Below, one piece after another: positions 11,337-18,829 of a DNA stretch of 64,000 bases. The DNA is from Mesorhizobium_K marinum (GTDB lineage: Bacteria > Pseudomonadota > Alphaproteobacteria > Rhizobiales > Rhizobiaceae). Below the pieces are notes generated by a model. The model had not been told where the DNA came from, did no database searches, and saw only the letters and a program-made list of their open reading frames with translations. Each line of letters begins with the position of its first letter. The stretch's first letter is position 1. Position numbers and translations under genes: made by a program. The stretch lies in assembly GCF_040813715.1 (NCBI RefSeq), contig NZ_JBFOCH010000022.1; one strand, written 5' to 3'.

Positions 11337-11714
11337 TCAGCACTCGCCCCGGCCGACGACGCGCCATCCGGCGGCATCCGCCTCGCAGGCATTGCCGAAT
11401 GTGCGCAATTGCCCGCGCCGCTGTGCGCAGACCGGCCGGTACTCCCGGGTGCAGAAGCGCTGCTCGCCTTCATTGTTCCCGCGCCGGCATTCGCCGCGAT
11501 GGACGACGCGGTAGCCCGCGCGATCGGCCAGGCAGGCGTTGGCGAAGGTCCGCCGCTCGCCAGCGGCCAGGGCACAGACCGGTCGGTAGTCGCGCGTGCA
11601 ATATCCGGGACCGGGACCGGGTCCCGGCTCCTCGACAACGACGGTACAGGCCGAAAGAAGGACCAGCGCGCCGAGCGCGGCTGCAACGCCACGTAGAAAA
11701 ATTACACTATCCAT
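11337..11714 (-). CDS. Lipoprotein with two Kazal-like four-cysteine modules
   Basis: A 125-residue protein. Residues 1-22 form a lipoprotein signal with lipobox LLSAC (acylated Cys23). A Gly-Pro spacer follows, then two modules with identical cysteine spacing: C39-C47-C61-C76 and C88-C96-C110-C125. Both contain C-T-R-[DE]-Y-R-P-V-C-A and the ending G-[YW]-R-V-V-x-[RG]-G-E-C or similar. The pattern resembles bacterial Kazal-type serine protease inhibitor domains, which suggests a protease-inhibiting or structural role at the cell envelope. ATG 11714 follows GAGGAGAG. Confidence 0.75.
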   Translation of the reverse strand: MDSVIFLRGVAAALGALVLLSACTVVVEEPGPGPGPGYCTRDYRPVCALAAGERRTFANACLADRAGYRVVHRGECRRGNNEGEQRFCTREYRPVCAQRRGQLRTFGNACEADAAGWRVVGRGEC

Positions 11715-12073
11715 AAATGCCGGCTCTCCTCTTCGTTGCCTGGCAACAGACAGGCGATCCTTCACGATGAACGGAGGCAAGGCAAGGCACGTCCGGCGGG
11801 CTGTGCATGGTGGTCCTCGGCCATGCCGTGACGGCAATCGGCTTGTCAGCGCTTTGGTTCCATGCCATAAAAACCGCCGTTCGGGCGTTTGCTGACCCGG
11901 AGACTGGAACGTTTGATCGGCCCTTTCCCCGTAAATGTGAATTTCTGACGCCTCGCTTTGGCGGGGGGTATATCTGTGCGTGAATGCACGGCCGCCAAGA
12001 CAGAACCGGGCCCTGACCGCCGGGCGATGCGGCGGATCTGGGACCAGACGAGCAACGGGCGAAGGAGTTATCC
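11715..12073. promoter_or_regulatory. Divergent intergenic region and long cold-shock leader
   Basis: This 359-bp gap has no convincing gene. It must hold the promoter of the minus-strand lipoprotein and of the first cold-shock gene. The AT-rich stretch around 11920-11980 is the likeliest position for the latter, giving a long untranslated leader. Long structured leaders are typical of cold-shock genes. I did not find a confident -35/-10 pair. Confidence 0.4.
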
Positions 12074-12286
12074 ATGTCCCAGACTGGTACCGTGAAGTTC
12101 TTCAATGCAACCAAGGGTTTCGGCTTCATCACGCCGGACGGCGGCGCCAAGGACGTCTTCGTCCACATTTCCGCGATCGAGAAGTCCGGCCTGCACACGC
12201 TCGTTGACGGGCAGAAGGTCACCTTCGACGTTGAGCCCGACCGCATGGGCAAAGGCCCGAAGGCGGTCAACCTGCGCGCCGACTGA
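12074..12286 (+). CDS. Cold-shock domain protein (CspA type), first copy
   Basis: A 70-residue single cold-shock domain. RNP1 (KGFGFI) and RNP2 (VFVHIS) are both intact, so single-stranded RNA/DNA binding and RNA chaperone activity are expected in the cytoplasm. The ATG follows GAAGGAG. A second csp gene lies about 400 bp downstream in the same direction, but a strong terminator separates them, so they are probably separate transcripts. Confidence 0.95.
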   Translation: MSQTGTVKFFNATKGFGFITPDGGAKDVFVHISAIEKSGLHTLVDGQKVTFDVEPDRMGKGPKAVNLRAD

Positions 12287-12319
12287 AGCGTGACGCCGCT
12301 TCCGGCGGCTTCGGAATGA

Positions 12320-12355
12320 AAACGGGGAACGGCGCGATATCGCCGTTCCCCGTTT
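12320..12355 (+). terminator. Strong intrinsic-type terminator after first csp
   Basis: AAACGGGGAACGGCG pairs perfectly with CGCCGTTCCCCGTTT (15 bp) around the loop CGATAT. The T-rich end of the right arm follows. It lies 33 bases after the csp stop. Confidence 0.75.
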
Positions 12356-12679
12356 CCGTTTCTGGCGCCCCCTCTCGCTGCGGCGACCGTCTTCGACATC
12401 GGTTTCGGCGCGGCCGTGCAACGAAAGGCGGACGTGGGGTCACCCGGCTGGGTCAAGTTTCCGCTTGCCCGTGGACCAAAAATGAAGGAAAAATTTGGGC
12501 TCGGGCATGTGCCGGCCCGGAGACGGAAGTGGACTGCGCCCGGAAACAGGGGTCCAGGCGTACCGTAGACAGAGGACGAAAAGTCCCATGCGGAAGAACC
12601 TTCCCATATCCCCCGGCGGATGCCGGAGCCGGTCGATGAGGGTTCGGCCGGCAAGCAGACTGGGATAGAGGAGTTTCCC
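12356..12679 (+). promoter_or_regulatory. Upstream region/leader of second csp gene
   Basis: These 324 bp between the first csp terminator and the second csp start hold no supported gene. A short A-rich stretch (around 12475-12495) may be part of the promoter. The remainder is probably a structured 5' leader ending in the ribosome-binding site GAGGAG. Confidence 0.35.
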
Positions 12680-12892
12680 ATGCCGCAGACCGGCACAGTC
12701 AAGTTCTTCAATCACGCCAAGGGGTTCGGCTTCATTACGCCGGAAGGCGGAGAGAAAGACGTTTTCGTCCATATTTCGGCAGTACAGGCGTCCGGCTTGC
12801 CGGGGCTTGAGGACGGCCAGAAGGTCAGTTTCGATACCGAACCGGACAAGCGCGGCAAGGGTCCCAAGGCGGTCAACCTGACCGTCATCTGA
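12680..12892 (+). CDS. Cold-shock domain protein (CspA type), second copy
   Basis: A 70-residue cold-shock domain clearly paralogous to the first copy: both start with M-x-Q-T-G-T-V-K-F-F-N, keep KGFGFI and VFVHIS, and end in GKGPKAVNL. Differences cluster in the loop after the second motif (AVQASGLPGLEDG versus AIEKSGLHTLVDG). The ATG follows GAGGAG at the usual distance. A hairpin terminator follows at once. Probably an RNA chaperone expressed from its own promoter. Confidence 0.95.
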   Translation: MPQTGTVKFFNHAKGFGFITPEGGEKDVFVHISAVQASGLPGLEDGQKVSFDTEPDKRGKGPKAVNLTVI

Positions 12893-12894
12893 CC

Positions 12895-12920
12895 TTCGTG
12901 GCGGCAACAGCCGCCACGAA
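12895..12920 (+). terminator. Intrinsic-type terminator after second csp
   Basis: TTCGTGGCGGC, loop AACA, GCCGCCACGAA: a perfect 11-bp stem starting three bases after the stop codon, followed by CTCTCTCC. Confidence 0.7.
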
Positions 12921-13091
12921 CTCTCTCCAAGGGCAGTCGTTGCCGAGATTTTAGCCGGCATCTTGGCGGGCGGTGGCTTCGTACGCCGCCTCTTCCGACC
13001 GTCGGACATCGTTCAGGCAGCATTCACGTTGGTCTTCATAGTCTGCGTTCCATGACCGGGCCTTCTTCGGGCCGGTGCAAAGGAGACGACT

Positions 13092-13502
13092 ATGAACAGG
13101 CTACTGAAGACCGTCGTTCTATCCCTGGCGGTCGGCGCCACCACGCTTGCCACGTTGCCGGCGGCCAGCGCCGGCGACCGATACTGGCGGCATTCGGGCC
13201 GGCACTATCATTCCGGCGGCAACGATCTCGCCGTGGCCGGCATCCTCGGGCTGGCGGCCGGCGCGCTCGCCGTCGGGCTCGCGTCGCGCCCGGCGCCGGT
13301 CTACGTCGAGCCATACCGCGACGTCCCGCGCTACCCGGTCCGCGACTACCCCGAACCGGTCTACGACGATTATGCAGGCGGTCTCGAGCCGTGGAGCCGC
13401 GCATGGTACGACTACTGCTCCGACCGCTATCGCAGCTTCAAGCCGCGCAGCGGCACCTTCACCGGCTATGACGGTCGCGAGCATTTCTGCGTCGCCGACT
13501 GA
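13092..13502 (+). CDS. BA14K family protein
   Basis: A 136-residue exported protein. A signal peptide occupies about residues 1-27. A hydrophobic Ala/Gly/Leu stretch (AVAGILGLAAGALAVGL) and a Pro/Tyr-rich linker follow. The C-terminal BA14K signature contains W-x-x-x-Y-D-Y-C, R-Y-R-S-F-x-P-x-S-G-T-F, G-Y-D-G and a final Cys. Members include a Brucella immunoreactive protein reported to have lectin-like activity. The role in this organism is unknown. The ATG is preceded by AAAGGAGACGACT. Confidence 0.9.
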   Translation: MNRLLKTVVLSLAVGATTLATLPAASAGDRYWRHSGRHYHSGGNDLAVAGILGLAAGALAVGLASRPAPVYVEPYRDVPRYPVRDYPEPVYDDYAGGLEPWSRAWYDYCSDRYRSFKPRSGTFTGYDGREHFCVAD

Positions 13503-13522
13503 CGCCCGTCACACAAGTTCAG

Positions 13523-13566
13523 CCCGGGATCGCCCCGGCTGGCGCCCCCGCCGGGGGCGATCCGGG
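13523..13566. terminator. Bidirectional terminator between convergent genes
   Basis: CCCGGGATCGCCCC pairs with GGGGCGATCCGGG (one bulge) across a GC-rich loop, followed by TTTC on the plus strand. It separates the BA14K gene from the minus-strand hydrolase gene, whose stop is at 13569. Confidence 0.65.
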
Positions 13567-13568
13567 TT

Positions 13569-14210
13569 TCAGACCAGGAAAGGATTTCCGCGCCGCTCCT
13601 CGCCGAGCCGCCCGCCCGGTCCGTGCCCGCAGATGAAGCCGACGTCGTCGCCGAGCGGCAGGAGTTTCTCCTTGATCGAGCGGATCAGCGCGTCATGGTC
13701 GCCGCCCGGCAGGTCGGTGCGCCCGATCGAGCCGCGAAAGAGCACGTCGCCGACCTGCGCGAAACGGGCGTCGCGGTTGTAGAACACCACATGGCCCGGC
13801 GCGTGCCCCGGGCAGTGCAGGACCTCGAACACGTGGCTCCCGAAGGATACTGTCTCGCCTTCGTTCAGGAACCGGTCGGGCTGGCAGTTGCGGGCGCCGT
13901 CGCCCAACCCGAACCGCCTGGCCTGGTCTTCGATGTTGTCGAGCAGCGGCCTGTCGGCCTCGTGCGGGCCGATGATGTCGACCCCGAGCGCTTCCTTGAG
14001 GTCCATCGCCCCGCCGGCATGGTCGATGTGTCCGTGCGTGATCCAGATCGCCACGACCTTGATGCCGTGCTCCTTGATGACGCCGAGAATCGTATCGACG
14101 TCTCCGCCGGGATCGACGACGACGCCGGTCTTGTCGTCGGTGTCGAACAGGATCGTGCAGTTCTGCTGGAACGGCGTGACCGGCACCACCCCGGCGTTGA
14201 GTTGACCCAT
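13569..14210 (-). CDS. Metallo-beta-lactamase-fold hydrolase (glyoxalase II-like)
   Basis: A 213-residue MBL-fold protein. The metal motif THGHIDH lies near residue 60. Further ligands are in CPGHAPGH, GDVLF and the late CGHGPGG. The pattern matches the YcbL/glyoxalase II-like group that hydrolyses thioesters such as S-lactoylglutathione, but this branch also includes uncharacterised hydrolases. The ATG at 14210 is preceded by GGAACTCCGC on the minus strand. It is not visibly in an operon. Confidence 0.85.
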   Translation of the reverse strand: MGQLNAGVVPVTPFQQNCTILFDTDDKTGVVVDPGGDVDTILGVIKEHGIKVVAIWITHGHIDHAGGAMDLKEALGVDIIGPHEADRPLLDNIEDQARRFGLGDGARNCQPDRFLNEGETVSFGSHVFEVLHCPGHAPGHVVFYNRDARFAQVGDVLFRGSIGRTDLPGGDHDALIRSIKEKLLPLGDDVGFICGHGPGGRLGEERRGNPFLV

Positions 14211-14287
14211 GCGGAGTTCCTCGCTTGCGCATTGTCCAGGACGTTTCGGGACGGGATAGTGCGATCGGCGCGCCAGCGCAAATGAAA

Positions 14288-14310
14288 CGGGCGGCCCCAG
14301 AGGCCGCCCG
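14288..14310 (-). terminator. Hairpin terminator after the Gly-rich small protein gene
   Basis: CGGGCGGCC, loop CCAGA, GGCCGCCCG. On the minus strand the stem is followed by TTTC. It lies 30 bases after the stop at 14340. Confidence 0.55.
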
Positions 14311-14339
14311 CAGAGATCTTTGTGGGCAGCGCCGCGAGG

Positions 14340-14636
14340 CTATTTCTTCATCGCGCCCATAACGGCGCCGACGATCGCCGTCAGGATGGCGCCGCCGCCG
14401 GCGCCACCGACCACGTCGCCAAGCAGACCGCCCATCGCGCCTGTCGTGGCCGGGTCCATGCCGGCGCCGCCGCCGAGTAGACTTCCCAGAATGGCGCCGC
14501 CGCCGAGACCGCCGACCGCGCCGGCCAGGATCTTCGGCAATTGCCCCATTGCTGCCTGCTTCAACGCCGCGCCGACCGCCTGGCCGCCGATGATACCCGT
14601 GACCACCTGTATGATGATTGGAAGAAGCGCTTCCAT
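14340..14636 (-). CDS. Small glycine-rich hydrophobic protein, function unknown
   Basis: 98 residues, nearly all Gly, Ala, Ile, Leu and Val, with GxxxG-like runs (GGLGGGAILGSLLGGG, GDVVGGAGGG) and a C-terminal AMKK. There is no cleavable signal peptide. The N-terminus (LLPIIIQVVTGIIGGQAVG) and the C-terminus (ILTAIVGAVMGAM) could span or lie in the membrane. The ATG is preceded by GGAGG (CTGGAGGACTGGCA), which supports real translation. A terminator follows. I do not recognise a family; a small membrane or stress-linked protein is a guess. Confidence 0.65.
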   Translation of the reverse strand: MEALLPIIIQVVTGIIGGQAVGAALKQAAMGQLPKILAGAVGGLGGGAILGSLLGGGAGMDPATTGAMGGLLGDVVGGAGGGAILTAIVGAVMGAMKK

Positions 14637-14729
14637 TGCCAGTCCTCCAGGAAAGCCGATTTCGCACGAATCGGCCCGACAATCAGACGCCGACTGCTAC
14701 GAAAGTCAAACATGGCCGAGCACAAGCAA

Positions 14730-14755
14730 AAGGGGCGGCCGAACGGCCGCCCCTT
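14730..14755 (-). terminator. Intrinsic terminator of ilvE
   Basis: AAGGGGCGGCC, loop GAAC, GGCCGCCCCTT. On the minus strand the stem ends in CCCCTTTTGCTTG, which gives a T-tract. It lies 20 bases downstream of the ilvE stop codon. Confidence 0.8.
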
Positions 14756-14775
14756 GAGACAGGTCGGGTGAAATA

Positions 14776-15666
14776 CTATTCCGCAGCGATGGCGTGCTTC
14801 GGCTGCACCTCGGCGGAATAGTCGTTCATCAGTGTCTCGGCGATCGTGCCGACCGTGAACTTGTAGGGCCCGATCTCGGAGACCGGCGTCACCTCCGCGG
14901 CCGTTCCGGTCAGGAAGCACTGCTCGAAACCTTCCATTTCCTCGGGCATGATGACCCGCTCGATCACCTCGATGCCGCGACGCTTCGCAAGGTCGATCAC
15001 CGTGCGGCGCGTGATTCCGTCGAGGAAGCAGTCGGGCTTCGGCGTATGGATCTTGCCATCCTTGACGAAGAACACGTTGGCACCGGTCGCCTCGGCAACC
15101 TGGCCGCGCCAGTCGAACATCAGCGCGTCGGCATAGCCCTTGGCTTCGGCAGCGTGCTTGGAGATCGTGCAGATCATGTAGAGGCCGGCCGCCTTCGACT
15201 TCGATGGCGCCGTACGCGGGTCGGGACGGCGGTATTCGGCGATGTCGAGCCGGATGCCCTTCAGTTTCTGAGCCGGGTCGAAGTAGCTCGGCCACTGCCA
15301 GATCGCGATGGCGCAGTTGATGCGGTTGTTCTGCGCCGAAACGCCCATCTGCTCGCTGCCGCGCCAGGCGATCGGCCGAACGTAGGCGTCCTTGAAGCCC
15401 TGCTTCTTGAGCAGCGTCCGGCAGGCGTCGTCGATCTCTTCGACGCTGTAGGGAATCTTGAAGCCGAGAATGCGCGCCGATTCATGCAGCCGCTCGGTAT
15501 GCTCGGTGAGCTTGAAGATCTCGCCGCCATAGGCGCGCTCGCCCTCGAACACGGCGCTGGCATAGTGCAGGCCGTGCGTCAGCACGTGAATCTTCGCATC
15601 CGCCCACTGGACGAACTCCCCGTTCATCCAGATGAATCCGTCGAGCTTGTCGAAGGACGTTGTCAT
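14776..15666 (-). CDS. ilvE: Branched-chain amino acid aminotransferase
   Basis: A 296-residue fold-type IV PLP enzyme. The Schiff-base Lys is in SKSKAAGLY (Lys158 by comparison with E. coli IlvE). The phosphate-binding end motif LTGTAAEVTPV and the HGLHYASAVFEGERAY segment identify IlvE. It interconverts Leu, Ile and Val with their 2-keto acids using 2-oxoglutarate. The ATG follows GGAACTCC. It is transcribed divergently from the MarR gene, with 250 bp between them, and ends at a clear terminator. Confidence 0.95.
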   Translation of the reverse strand: MTTSFDKLDGFIWMNGEFVQWADAKIHVLTHGLHYASAVFEGERAYGGEIFKLTEHTERLHESARILGFKIPYSVEEIDDACRTLLKKQGFKDAYVRPIAWRGSEQMGVSAQNNRINCAIAIWQWPSYFDPAQKLKGIRLDIAEYRRPDPRTAPSKSKAAGLYMICTISKHAAEAKGYADALMFDWRGQVAEATGANVFFVKDGKIHTPKPDCFLDGITRRTVIDLAKRRGIEVIERVIMPEEMEGFEQCFLTGTAAEVTPVSEIGPYKFTVGTIAETLMNDYSAEVQPKHAIAAE

Positions 15667-15864
15667 TTGGAGTTCCTCCCGCGGGTCCGCGCCCGATCCA
15701 TCGTTGATCTCTCGATACAGGCCGGGCAGATAGCATCACTGCGCGGCCAAAGCTTGGCGGATCGCGACCACGAAGGCAAATTTGCGGAAATTCCGGAAAA
15801 ACCGGAAGCTGCTTGCCTTTTCGTTCGCAATCGGCCGAATACCTTGGCAAAAATTACCAGAGCT

Positions 15865-15898
15865 CCAAAAATATGTCAATGGTGCTGACGTATTTTGG
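15865..15898. promoter_or_regulatory. Dyad operator upstream of the MarR-family gene
   Basis: CCAAAAATATGTCA, 7-base spacer, TGACGTATTTTGG: a long near-perfect inverted repeat. It lies 20 bases before the ATG of the MarR-type regulator and in the ilvE divergent region. AT-rich dyads of this size are typical MarR sites, so autoregulation (and perhaps ilvE control) is inferred. Confidence 0.6.
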
Positions 15899-15917
15899 AA
15901 TCGAGCTAGGATCACAC

Positions 15918-16454
15918 ATGGCCGAGAGCGCCTCGAAACCGATCAGGACCGCCATCACCAGCGACGACGGCATCGATTTTGCAATCATCGAACTGTTCTT
16001 TTTCGCCTACCGCGACTTTACCTCCGACCCGGACGAGATCCTTGCCGACTACGGCTTTGGCCGGGCGCATCACCGTGTGCTGCATTTCGTCAACCGGATG
16101 CCCGGCCTGACGGTGGCCGAACTCCTGGACGTTCTGAAGATCACCAAGCAGAGCCTTGCGCGCGTGCTCAAGCAACTGATCGACACCGGTCATGTCATCC
16201 AGGTCCAGGGTCCTCGCGACCGCCGCCAGCGCGAGCTCTACCCGACCGCCAAGGGCCGCGCGCTGGCGCTCGCCCTAGCAAGGCCACAGTCGCGCCGCAT
16301 CCATGAAGCGCTGCAGGGAGGGAATGCCGCGGACCGGAGCGCCATCGAGCGCTTCCTGAAGGCCATGGTCAATCCCGAACTCAGGACCCAGTTCGACAGT
16401 CTGCCGTCCGGCGGCGCCGGGCCAAGCGCGGGGAAGACCGATGGAAACCAGTGA
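15918..16454 (+). CDS. MarR-family transcriptional regulator (PetP-like)
   Basis: A 178-residue winged-helix regulator. The HTH region reads LTVAELLDVLKITKQSLARVLKQLIDTGHV, and the wing contains GPRDRRQRELYPTAKG. I chose ATG 15918 because the dyad operator lies immediately upstream. The frame is open further back to 15813, but that would translate the operator. The last 14 bases overlap the response regulator gene, so the two are coupled. A MarR gene directly before an OmpR-type regulator matches the petP-petR pair of Rhodobacter, but petABC is 23 kb away here, so the link is only an analogy. Confidence 0.8.
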   Translation: MAESASKPIRTAITSDDGIDFAIIELFFFAYRDFTSDPDEILADYGFGRAHHRVLHFVNRMPGLTVAELLDVLKITKQSLARVLKQLIDTGHVIQVQGPRDRRQRELYPTAKGRALALALARPQSRRIHEALQGGNAADRSAIERFLKAMVNPELRTQFDSLPSGGAGPSAGKTDGNQ

Positions 16455-17160
16455 CAGGGCCGCAGGCGCCACGCCCCCCGGAGACGACGCGCCGCATCTC
16501 CTCGTCGTCGACGACGACACCCGCATCCGCAACCTGCTGAAGCAGTATCTCAGCGAAAACGGCTTTCGCGTGACGGTCGCGGGCAACGCCGCCGAGGCCC
16601 GCCGCAAGCTCGAGGGGCTCGATTTCGACCTGCTGATCGTCGACGTCATGATGCCGGGCGAGAACGGCGTCGACCTGACCAAGTCGCTGCGCGCGCAGAA
16701 GGACGTTCCCATCCTGATGCTGACGGCGCTGTCCGAGACCGACAGCCGCATCGCCGGGCTCGAGGCCGGCGCCGACGACTATCTGCCAAAGCCGTTCGAC
16801 CCGCGCGAGCTCATCCTGCGCATCGGCAACATCCTGAGACGCGGCGGACCGGCCGCGACACCCAAGGTCGAGCAGCTCGTCTTCGGCCCCTATACGTTCC
16901 AGATCGCCCGGCGCGAGCTGAAGCGCGGCGGCGAGCCGCTGAAGCTGACCGACCGCGAGCGAGAGATCCTCGCCATATTCGCCGGTCGCGCCGGCGAGAC
17001 CATTCCCCGCCACGAACTCGTGGCCGGAGAGGCCGATGTCGGCGAACGCACGATCGACGTGCAGATCAACCGCCTTCGCCGCAAGATCGAGCGTGATCCG
17101 GCCAACCCGGTCTGGCTGCAGACCGTCCGCGGCGTCGGCTACCGGCTCAGCATCGAGTAG
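16441..17160 (+). CDS. OmpR/PhoB-family response regulator (PetR-like)
   Basis: A 239-residue two-domain response regulator. The receiver has the acidic pair VDDD near residue 22, the phospho-acceptor Asp68 in LIVDVMMPG, Thr in MLTALS and Lys in LPKPFD. The C-terminal winged helix carries LTDREREILAIFAG and ends with TVRGVGYRL. The start has GGGGAAG upstream and overlaps the MarR gene. A sensor kinase that could pair with it is found at 18830, with an opposite-strand cardiolipin synthase gene in between. Confidence 0.9.
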   Translation: METSDRAAGATPPGDDAPHLLVVDDDTRIRNLLKQYLSENGFRVTVAGNAAEARRKLEGLDFDLLIVDVMMPGENGVDLTKSLRAQKDVPILMLTALSETDSRIAGLEAGADDYLPKPFDPRELILRIGNILRRGGPAATPKVEQLVFGPYTFQIARRELKRGGEPLKLTDREREILAIFAGRAGETIPRHELVAGEADVGERTIDVQINRLRRKIERDPANPVWLQTVRGVGYRLSIE

Positions 17161-17168
17161 TCCGCCCG

Positions 17169-18608
17169 TCAGAACAGCGGGCCGAGAATGGCAATGGTGT
17201 TGTTGAGCAGCCTGCGCGGCAGCGACCAGCGCGCCACCTGGCCGCGCGTCACCTCCCTCGAATGCGCGATGTACTCCTTCTGGCGCGCACGCATCGCCTG
17301 CGTCAGTTCGCGGTCGTGGACGAGGATGTTGTTCTCGTAGTTGAGGTCCATGCTGCGGCGATCCATGTTCGCCGATCCGATCAGCATGAGTTCGCCGTCG
17401 ACCGTCAGCGACTTCGTGTGCAGCAGCCCGCCGACATATTCGTGGATCTTGACCCCTGCCGCCAGAAGGTCGGCGTAGTAGCTGTGGCTGGCCCACGCCA
17501 CGATCATGGAATCGTTGCGCGCCGGAAAGATTATGGTCGTGTCGACGCCGCGGTATGCTGTCGCGCAAATAGCGTTCTGCAGCGCGTCGTCGGGAACGTA
17601 GTAGGGCGTCGTGATGATGACTTCGCGTCGCGCCGAAAGCAGGAGCGACTGGAAGATTTCCTGCATCGCCGAATAGCGCACGGTCGGCCCGGTGCCGATC
17701 ACCTGGGCCGGCATCGATGTCGTGTCCTCTGGCGGCGGCGACGGCGTCAGCAGATACCCGATGTCTTCCTTCACGCCCGCCATCCAGTCGCCCGCGAACA
17801 GCAGCTGGTTCTGGTGCGCGATCGGCCCCTCGAAGCGGACCACGGCATCGACCCAGGGCGCATAGCGCGCCTTCACCCTGAATTCCGGATCCGCGCAGTT
17901 CTGGCTGCCGCAATAGGTGATCCATCCGTCGATCACCACGATCTTGCGGTGATTCCTCAGGTCGATGCGGCTGGTCATCAGCCGCAGAAGCGGATTGCCC
18001 ACCGCCAGGCCGCTTGCGGTCCGGATGCCGGCGTCGCGCATCGCCTGCCAGTGCGGCGAACGGACCAGCGCGCGCGAGCCGATGTCGTCGACCATCACCC
18101 GGCAGGTCACACCACGCGCCGCCGCCCGCTCCAGCGCCTCGATCACCTTGCGTCCGTTGTTGTCGGCAAGCCAGATGTAGAACAGCAGGTGTACATGGTT
18201 CTTCGCGGCGTCGATGTCGGCGACCATCGCGTCGATCGTCGCGTTGGAATCGGCGAGCAGCGTTCCCTTGTTGCCGCCGATCGGCCGGAAGCCGCTGATC
18301 GAATGGCCGAGCCGGAACAGGTTCCTGAACCGCCAGGGGACGATTTCGTCGTCACCCTCGATGTATGCCGGCATCCGGGCCAGCGCCTCGCGCACCCTGG
18401 CGACGCGGCGTCGGCCGATGCTCACCTCCCCCAGCAGCAGGTACGCCACCATGCCGACGAGCGGCACCGCGCCGACGACCACGAGCCAGGCGACGCGCGA
18501 AGCCGGCGTCCGATTGGGTCGGAGCACGATGCGCGCCATGACGACCAGCGTCAGGACGAGGTTGAGGAGCGGAAAGATGCTGAGCAGATCGTAGCCTAGG
18601 ACGGTCAT
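17169..18608 (-). CDS. cls: Cardiolipin synthase (phospholipase D family)
   Basis: A 479-residue membrane enzyme. There are two N-terminal transmembrane helices (SIFPLLNLVLTLVVMARIVL and VAWLVVVGAVPLVGMVAYLLLG). Two PLD HKD motifs follow: HRKIVVID and HTKSLTVDG, with the downstream GSANMDRRS block. It joins phosphatidylglycerol molecules (or PG and PE) to make cardiolipin in the inner membrane. I chose ATG 18608 (MTVLGYDLL), which puts the first helix near the N-terminus. It is convergent with the response regulator gene (8 bp apart). Confidence 0.9.
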   Translation of the reverse strand: MTVLGYDLLSIFPLLNLVLTLVVMARIVLRPNRTPASRVAWLVVVGAVPLVGMVAYLLLGEVSIGRRRVARVREALARMPAYIEGDDEIVPWRFRNLFRLGHSISGFRPIGGNKGTLLADSNATIDAMVADIDAAKNHVHLLFYIWLADNNGRKVIEALERAAARGVTCRVMVDDIGSRALVRSPHWQAMRDAGIRTASGLAVGNPLLRLMTSRIDLRNHRKIVVIDGWITYCGSQNCADPEFRVKARYAPWVDAVVRFEGPIAHQNQLLFAGDWMAGVKEDIGYLLTPSPPPEDTTSMPAQVIGTGPTVRYSAMQEIFQSLLLSARREVIITTPYYVPDDALQNAICATAYRGVDTTIIFPARNDSMIVAWASHSYYADLLAAGVKIHEYVGGLLHTKSLTVDGELMLIGSANMDRRSMDLNYENNILVHDRELTQAMRARQKEYIAHSREVTRGQVARWSLPRRLLNNTIAILGPLF

Positions 18609-18829
18609 GGCATGTTCGGCTGAATCGAAATACGTGCAAACGACGGCCGCATTTGCGCATAGAATTGCCCGAAAAGACACCGGGTGCGGTGCCGGCCCTG
18701 CCGAAACGCGGCGATCGCGCAACATGCGCTTTGAAACCTGGCGCCTGGCCGAACGGTTTCCGAACCGAGCCGCGTAGCCTAGTATGAGCGTCGCGGTCTC
18801 AAGACGAGGCCGGCGCGAATGGAACCACG

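Noticed and set aside
12440..13009. A 189-codon minus-strand frame over the second cold-shock gene
   Set aside because: The csp gene is unmistakable, and the antisense protein has no known features.
15813..15917. Longer N-terminus of the MarR regulator
   Set aside because: It would translate the dyad operator; the ATG at 15918 gives a normal MarR length.
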